Shown here piece after piece: positions 60,810-64,000 of a stretch of DNA of 64,000 nt. Source of the DNA: Prochlorococcus sp. AG-355-N18 (GTDB lineage Bacteria; Cyanobacteriota; Cyanobacteriia; PCC-6307; Cyanobiaceae). Location: contig QCEG01000002.1 of assembly GCA_003278535.1 (NCBI GenBank), forward strand, positions 1 through 64,000. The letters run 5' to 3'. The position numbers were made by a program, and so were the translations under genes. Under the pieces are notes generated by a model. It was not told the DNA's origin. It saw nothing but the letters and a program-made list of their open reading frames with translations, and made no database searches. Position 1 is the stretch's first letter, and every line of letters starts with the position of its first letter.

Positions 60810-61686
60810 ATTTTTGGCATTTAGGACACCAATGGGTACTTCTTCCAGTAATTTTTTGTCTTTCAATTAAATTTCCACATTTACGACATTCTTTTCCAGT
60901 TCTCCTATAAACATTTGTCTGTAAACCAAAATTCCCATTCTCTCCTTCCAAGTCCCTAAAATCGCTAAATGTCGTCCCCCCAGAACCTATACTTTTTCTT
61001 AATACAGTTACAATTGAATCTTTGAGCTTTATTAACTCATTCTTTTTTATTGTTCGAGCTTCCCTAAAAGGGGAGATGCCAGCAGAGTATAAACTTTCAT
61101 CAGCATAAATATTACCTATACCTGCGACTATTGTTTGATCTAATAAAATAGCTTTTATAGATTTTGTTCTTTTTGAAATAACTTTTTTAAGGTAATTTGC
61201 ATCAAAGTCTTTAGAAAATGGTTCTGGTCCTAATGAACCTAATCCTTTTATTATTTTGTTAAGCGATAGGTCTTTATTAATCCACCACATTTGGCCAAAA
61301 CTTCTTACGTCAATGTACCTAAGCTCATTATTATTTTTATCGAAAAATCTCATTCTTGTATGTTTACAAGGATGACTTGAGTTTTCAATAAATTTAAAAT
61401 ATCCAGTCATTCTTAGATGAACTACAAGAAATCCGTTATTTTTTGAATTTTCTAGAAGAAATTGGGCATTCTCATTTTGAACTTCTTTTAATTGAGCTAT
61501 TAAATATTTTCCTCTTCTATCCCATTTATAAATAAGTGAATTCAGAAGTCCTTTAATGAATTCTTCTTTGTTTATTGGGAATGCAACAGTTGAATCCCTA
61601 CAGACTTCTACTTTTTTAATAATAAAGTTATTAAGTTTTTGCTCTAAACCTCTGCGAACTGTCTCTACTTCTGGTAATTCAGGCAA
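60808..61686 (-). CDS. mutM: Formamidopyrimidine-DNA glycosylase
   Basis: A 292-residue base-excision repair enzyme for oxidised guanine. The catalytic N-terminal Pro follows the initiator ([14 protein letters not shown]), which fixes the start at TTG 61686 even though TTG is a weak start codon. The helix-two-turn-helix ([18 protein letters not shown]) and the C-terminal zinc finger CRKCGN...HWCPKCQ are complete. It lies four bases after psaE on the same strand and is probably co-transcribed. Confidence 0.97.
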   Translation of the reverse strand: MPELPEVETVRRGLEQKLNNFIIKKVEVCRDSTVAFPINKEEFIKGLLNSLIYKWDRRGKYLIAQLKEVQNENAQFLLENSKNNGFLVVHLRMTGYFKFIENSSHPCKHTRMRFFDKNNNELRYIDVRSFGQMWWINKDLSLNKIIKGLGSLGPEPFSKDFDANYLKKVISKRTKSIKAILLDQTIVAGIGNIYADESLYSAGISPFREARTIKKNELIKLKDSIVTVLRKSIGSGGTTFSDFRDLEGENGNFGLQTNVYRRTGKECRKCGNLIERQKITGRSTHWCPKCQK

Positions 61687-61690
61687 TTAT

Positions 61691-61900
61691 TTAAGCTTTC
61701 TCTAATTCACTTTCAGCGAAATTATTTGTATTTGCTCCACCATCAGTTCCGCTTATCCCCGCGTAATTTACTTTATCGAATCTGACTACACAGTTATATT
61801 TAATGCCTGAGGTATCAACTGAAGCAACTTTACCGATTTCATTATACCAATATGATTCTGGTCTTTTTACTCTTACGAGATCTCCTCTTGAAATAGCCAT
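61691..61900 (-). CDS. psaE: Photosystem I subunit IV
   Basis: A 69-residue SH3-like stromal subunit that helps dock ferredoxin and supports cyclic flow. [21 protein letters not shown] and [18 protein letters not shown] are diagnostic. The C-terminus has a short extension ([17 protein letters not shown]). Together with mutM it forms a likely two-gene unit; the 79-bp gap upstream should hold the promoter. Confidence 0.97.
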   Translation of the reverse strand: MAISRGDLVRVKRPESYWYNEIGKVASVDTSGIKYNCVVRFDKVNYAGISGTDGGANTNNFAESELEKA

Positions 61901-61979
61901 TACTATTAATTTAACTTTTTGTACAATAACTCATCATTAATATTCTTAGACAGATTATTCACACATATTAATTAAAGTT

Positions 61980-62750
61980 TTAACAAAAATCATTTATTAA
62001 ATTATTTTCGAATTCTTCTTTAACAGGCTTACTTCCCATCCATTTCCTGCCAGGTATTCTTACATCTAATTCATTTTTATCACAATTGATTGAAATAATA
62101 AGTTTTTTATTTTCTTGATTTAGAACGTTTAAAACTTTTCTACCTTTAATATCTTTATATGATTTACTTTGGATAATTATAGGACCATAAATTTTTTTAT
62201 CTAACTCAATTAAGTCATTATTTTTTTTATTTTCAGTTTTTTCATATTTTTCTGAATTAATTGTATTTTTTTTTCTTATTGTGAGCTTTTGACCAATTTT
62301 TATTGAATCAGGATTATTGATATTATTAATCTCTATCAGCTCTTCTACTTTTAAATTATATTTGTTCGATATGTCAGTAAGATTTTCACCAGTTTGAACA
62401 ACATGATAATTATTAATTAAATCTGATTGTTTTTTAAGATTTTCAGTGGATTCGGAGATAATAAGATTTTGGCCAACAAAGATATAATTTTCATCTTTTA
62501 AGTTATTCAATTTAATAATTAAATCTTTATTAATTGAATAGAATTTTGAAATACTTGATATAGTTTCTCCACTTTTTACAATATGAATTTTTTTTATTTC
62601 AGTTTTTTCTTCAGTAATTGATTCTTTTCTAGCAATATTCTCAATTTTATTTTTTGCTGAAAATATTTTTTCTTCTGATTTTATCAATGAGTGATTAAAA
62701 AAATTAATAAGTATGGCAATTACTAAAAATGCAAATTTCATAAAACTCAA
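61980..62750 (-). CDS. Exported LysM-repeat protein
   Basis: A 256-residue protein with a signal peptide (FAFLVIAILINFFNHSLI) and two LysM repeats, IHIVKSGETISSISKFYSIN with VGQNLIIS, and YHVVQTGENLTDISNKYNLK with IGQKLTIR. LysM binds peptidoglycan, so the protein acts in the periplasm at the wall. The 80-residue C-terminal part, ending in GSKPVKEEFENNLINDFC, is not recognised and carries no peptidase motif that I see. The start may be the ATG at 62750 or the one three codons inside. Confidence 0.85.
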   Translation of the reverse strand: MSFMKFAFLVIAILINFFNHSLIKSEEKIFSAKNKIENIARKESITEEKTEIKKIHIVKSGETISSISKFYSINKDLIIKLNNLKDENYIFVGQNLIISESTENLKKQSDLINNYHVVQTGENLTDISNKYNLKVEELIEINNINNPDSIKIGQKLTIRKKNTINSEKYEKTENKKNNDLIELDKKIYGPIIIQSKSYKDIKGRKVLNVLNQENKKLIISINCDKNELDVRIPGRKWMGSKPVKEEFENNLINDFC

Positions 62751-62813
62751 TATTTATTTAAAGATAATCTTTAAATTTAAAATCGCTAGGTTTTTGAAAA
62801 CAATTTAAGTAAT

Positions 62814-64000
62814 TTAAACCTGAAAAATAAACTTTAAAAATTTCTTTACTCTTTCATAGGGGGGATAACGCAGGTTTGAATCAAATAAAAAACCTTTAAA
62901 AGTAATAGATTTTTGATTTGAAAAATTTCGAAAACCTTCTTCTCCATGAAATTTACCAATACCACTTTGCCCAACGCCTCCAAACGGTAAATTTGGAATA
63001 AGGACTGGTAACATCACATCATTTATACAAATAGTTCCAGAGCTGGTTACTTTTGAAATATAATTATGGATTTTTTTATTGCCTCCAAATAAGTAGATTG
63101 CTAAGGGTTTTGATGTTTGACTAATCTGTTTTAAAGCTGATTCCTTATTATTAATTCCAATTACAGGAAGTAGTGAACTGAATAATTCTTTATGCAAAAT
63201 ATCTGTTTCATTTAATTTAGCTCTCAAAATTGTAGGAGATATTTTCAACTTTTTTTTACTAAAAGTCCCCCCAAATAAAATTCTTTTTTCTTTTTCAGAT
63301 TGTTTGAGAATTTCTACAGTTGATGTAAATTGTTTTTTCTCCAATTTTGATAGGTTGTCGGAAATGATTGGATTATCTCCGTAAAAACTTACTATGTATT
63401 TCTTTAATTTTTCTATAAAAATATTTTCAATTTCTTTATCTACAAAAATATGATTCGGAGCCATGCAGGATTGACCAGAATTAAAAAATTTACCCCAAAC
63501 AATTCTTTTTGCAGCCACTTCTAAATTTGCATTCTTGAAAACAATTACAGGATTTGTTCCGCTTAACTCAAGAGTTAATGGAGTTAAGTTTTTTGAAGCT
63601 AATTTCATTATAGATTTTCCAGTTTTAGTACTTCCTGTAAAAAAAATGTGGTCAAAATTTTGTTCAATTAATTTTATGGATTGTTTATTATCGCCCTCTA
63701 CTGTAATTAGGACATCTTTACGGAAATATTTGGAAGTAAGCTTTTTAATAAGTTTTGAGGTCGCAGGACATTTCTCTGATGGTTTTATAACTGCAGTATT
63801 CCCTGCTGAGAAAATATTTACCAATGGCTTTAAAATATAAAGTAATGGATAATTATAAGGACCAAGAATTAAGACACACCCAAGAGGTTCATAAATAACT
63901 TTGGAGGATGATGGAAAAAGATAAAAAGGGGTATCAATCTTTTTTGGTCGCATCCAAGAATTGAGTTTCTTTTTTATAAGTGAAATTTCTTCTTTCACTA
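62814..64000 (-). CDS. Aldehyde dehydrogenase, class 3/fatty-aldehyde type (5' end outside the window)
   Basis: The C-terminal 395 residues of an NAD(P)-dependent aldehyde dehydrogenase; the first 60 or so residues of a normal protein lie beyond the right edge. The motifs are GPYNYPLLYILKPLVNIFSAGN (cofactor), TGSTKTGKSIMK, the general-base Glu in LELSGTNPVIV and the catalytic Cys in FFNSGQSCMAPNHIF. The C-terminal RYPPYERVKKFLKFIF matches class 3 and fatty aldehyde dehydrogenases. It probably oxidises medium or long-chain aldehydes from lipid turnover (inference). Confidence 0.92.
   Translation of the reverse strand, partial: VKEEISLIKKKLNSWMRPKKIDTPFYLFPSSSKVIYEPLGCVLILGPYNYPLLYILKPLVNIFSAGNTAVIKPSEKCPATSKLIKKLTSKYFRKDVLITVEGDNKQSIKLIEQNFDHIFFTGSTKTGKSIMKLASKNLTPLTLELSGTNPVIVFKNANLEVAAKRIVWGKFFNSGQSCMAPNHIFVDKEIENIFIEKLKKYIVSFYGDNPIISDNLSKLEKKQFTSTVEILKQSEKEKRILFGGTFSKKKLKISPTILRAKLNETDILHKELFSSLLPVIGINNKESALKQISQTSKPLAIYLFGGNKKIHNYISKVTSSGTICINDVMLPVLIPNLPFGGVGQSGIGKFHGEEGFRNFSNQKSITFKGFLFDSNLRYPPYERVKKFLKFIFQV

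Overview
The window is a gene-dense, strongly A+T-rich piece of a picocyanobacterial chromosome, almost certainly a high-light-adapted Prochlorococcus. Direct evidence is the oxygenic photosynthesis gene set (psbK, psbEFLJ, psbB, psbT, psbM, psaE, petB, petD, ndhCKJ, chlD, rubredoxin and Ycf48). It also carries a degenerate phycoerythrin beta subunit next to a CpeS-type bilin lyase and no alpha subunit, the situation known from high-light Prochlorococcus. Intergenic gaps are very short. There is no insertion sequence, integrase, prophage or CRISPR array, so this reads as core genome rather than a genomic island. The strain cannot be fixed from the sequence alone.

Layout. 1-7 kb: 5' end of purH, an esterase, a DUF3155 protein, an orphan histidine kinase, cobS, tgt, psbK, a Gfo/Idh/MocA dehydrogenase, a CBS-domain membrane protein and a CAT-anticodon tRNA. 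7-19.8 kb: pyrE, a YgfZ-like protein, a RecB/Cas4-like nuclease fused to a helix-hairpin-helix and a DnaQ-like exonuclease, a phosphohexomutase, rdgB, a carotenoid oxygenase, hisB, fabI, a PRX-like thioredoxin-fold protein, a DegT-type aminotransferase, a photolyase, a Nudix hydrolase and folK. 19.8-29.3 kb: chlD, two parts of an MCE-type lipid transporter, a membrane-anchored YvcK/CofD-like protein, ndhCKJ, then the conserved rubA-ycf48-psbE-psbF-psbL-psbJ block. 29.3-39.2 kb: mtnP, a dehydrogenase-SelD fusion, cca, a UvrD/PcrA helicase, the phycoerythrin remnant locus (cpeB, cpeS, a 59-residue protein), a TVP38-family membrane protein, an exported protein and tRNA-Phe. 39.2-47.8 kb: an FGGY sugar kinase, metK, ribosomal protein S1, nrdR, psbT and psbB, a ferredoxin, psbM, prmC, tsaC, a 55-residue membrane protein and tRNA-Thr. 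47.8-55.1 kb: minE, minD, minC, an HD hydrolase, a C-terminal processing protease, petB-petD and a GH100 invertase. 55.1-60.8 kb: a complete rRNA operon (16S, tRNA-Ile, tRNA-Ala, 23S, 5S, terminator). 60.8-64 kb: mutM, psaE, a LysM protein and a truncated aldehyde dehydrogenase.

How the genes fit together. Most of the photosynthetic genes serve photosystem II assembly and electron transfer: rubredoxin and Ycf48 are assembly factors for the reaction centre that holds cytochrome b559 (PsbE/F), PsbL, PsbJ, PsbK, PsbM, PsbT and CP47. PetB/PetD and NdhC/K/J supply linear and cyclic electron flow, PsaE docks ferredoxin on photosystem I, and ChlD feeds chlorophyll synthesis. The rest is housekeeping (nucleotide, cofactor, tRNA, DNA repair and division-site genes).

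I found no clearly new multi-gene system. The best candidates for a second look are a 13-bp perfect hairpin plus possible internal start exactly at the domain junction of the dehydrogenase-SelD fusion, the reduced phycoerythrin locus with its overlapping small gene, the three-domain nuclease, and several perfect inverted repeats in the leaders of psbE, cpeB, psbB and the rRNA operon.
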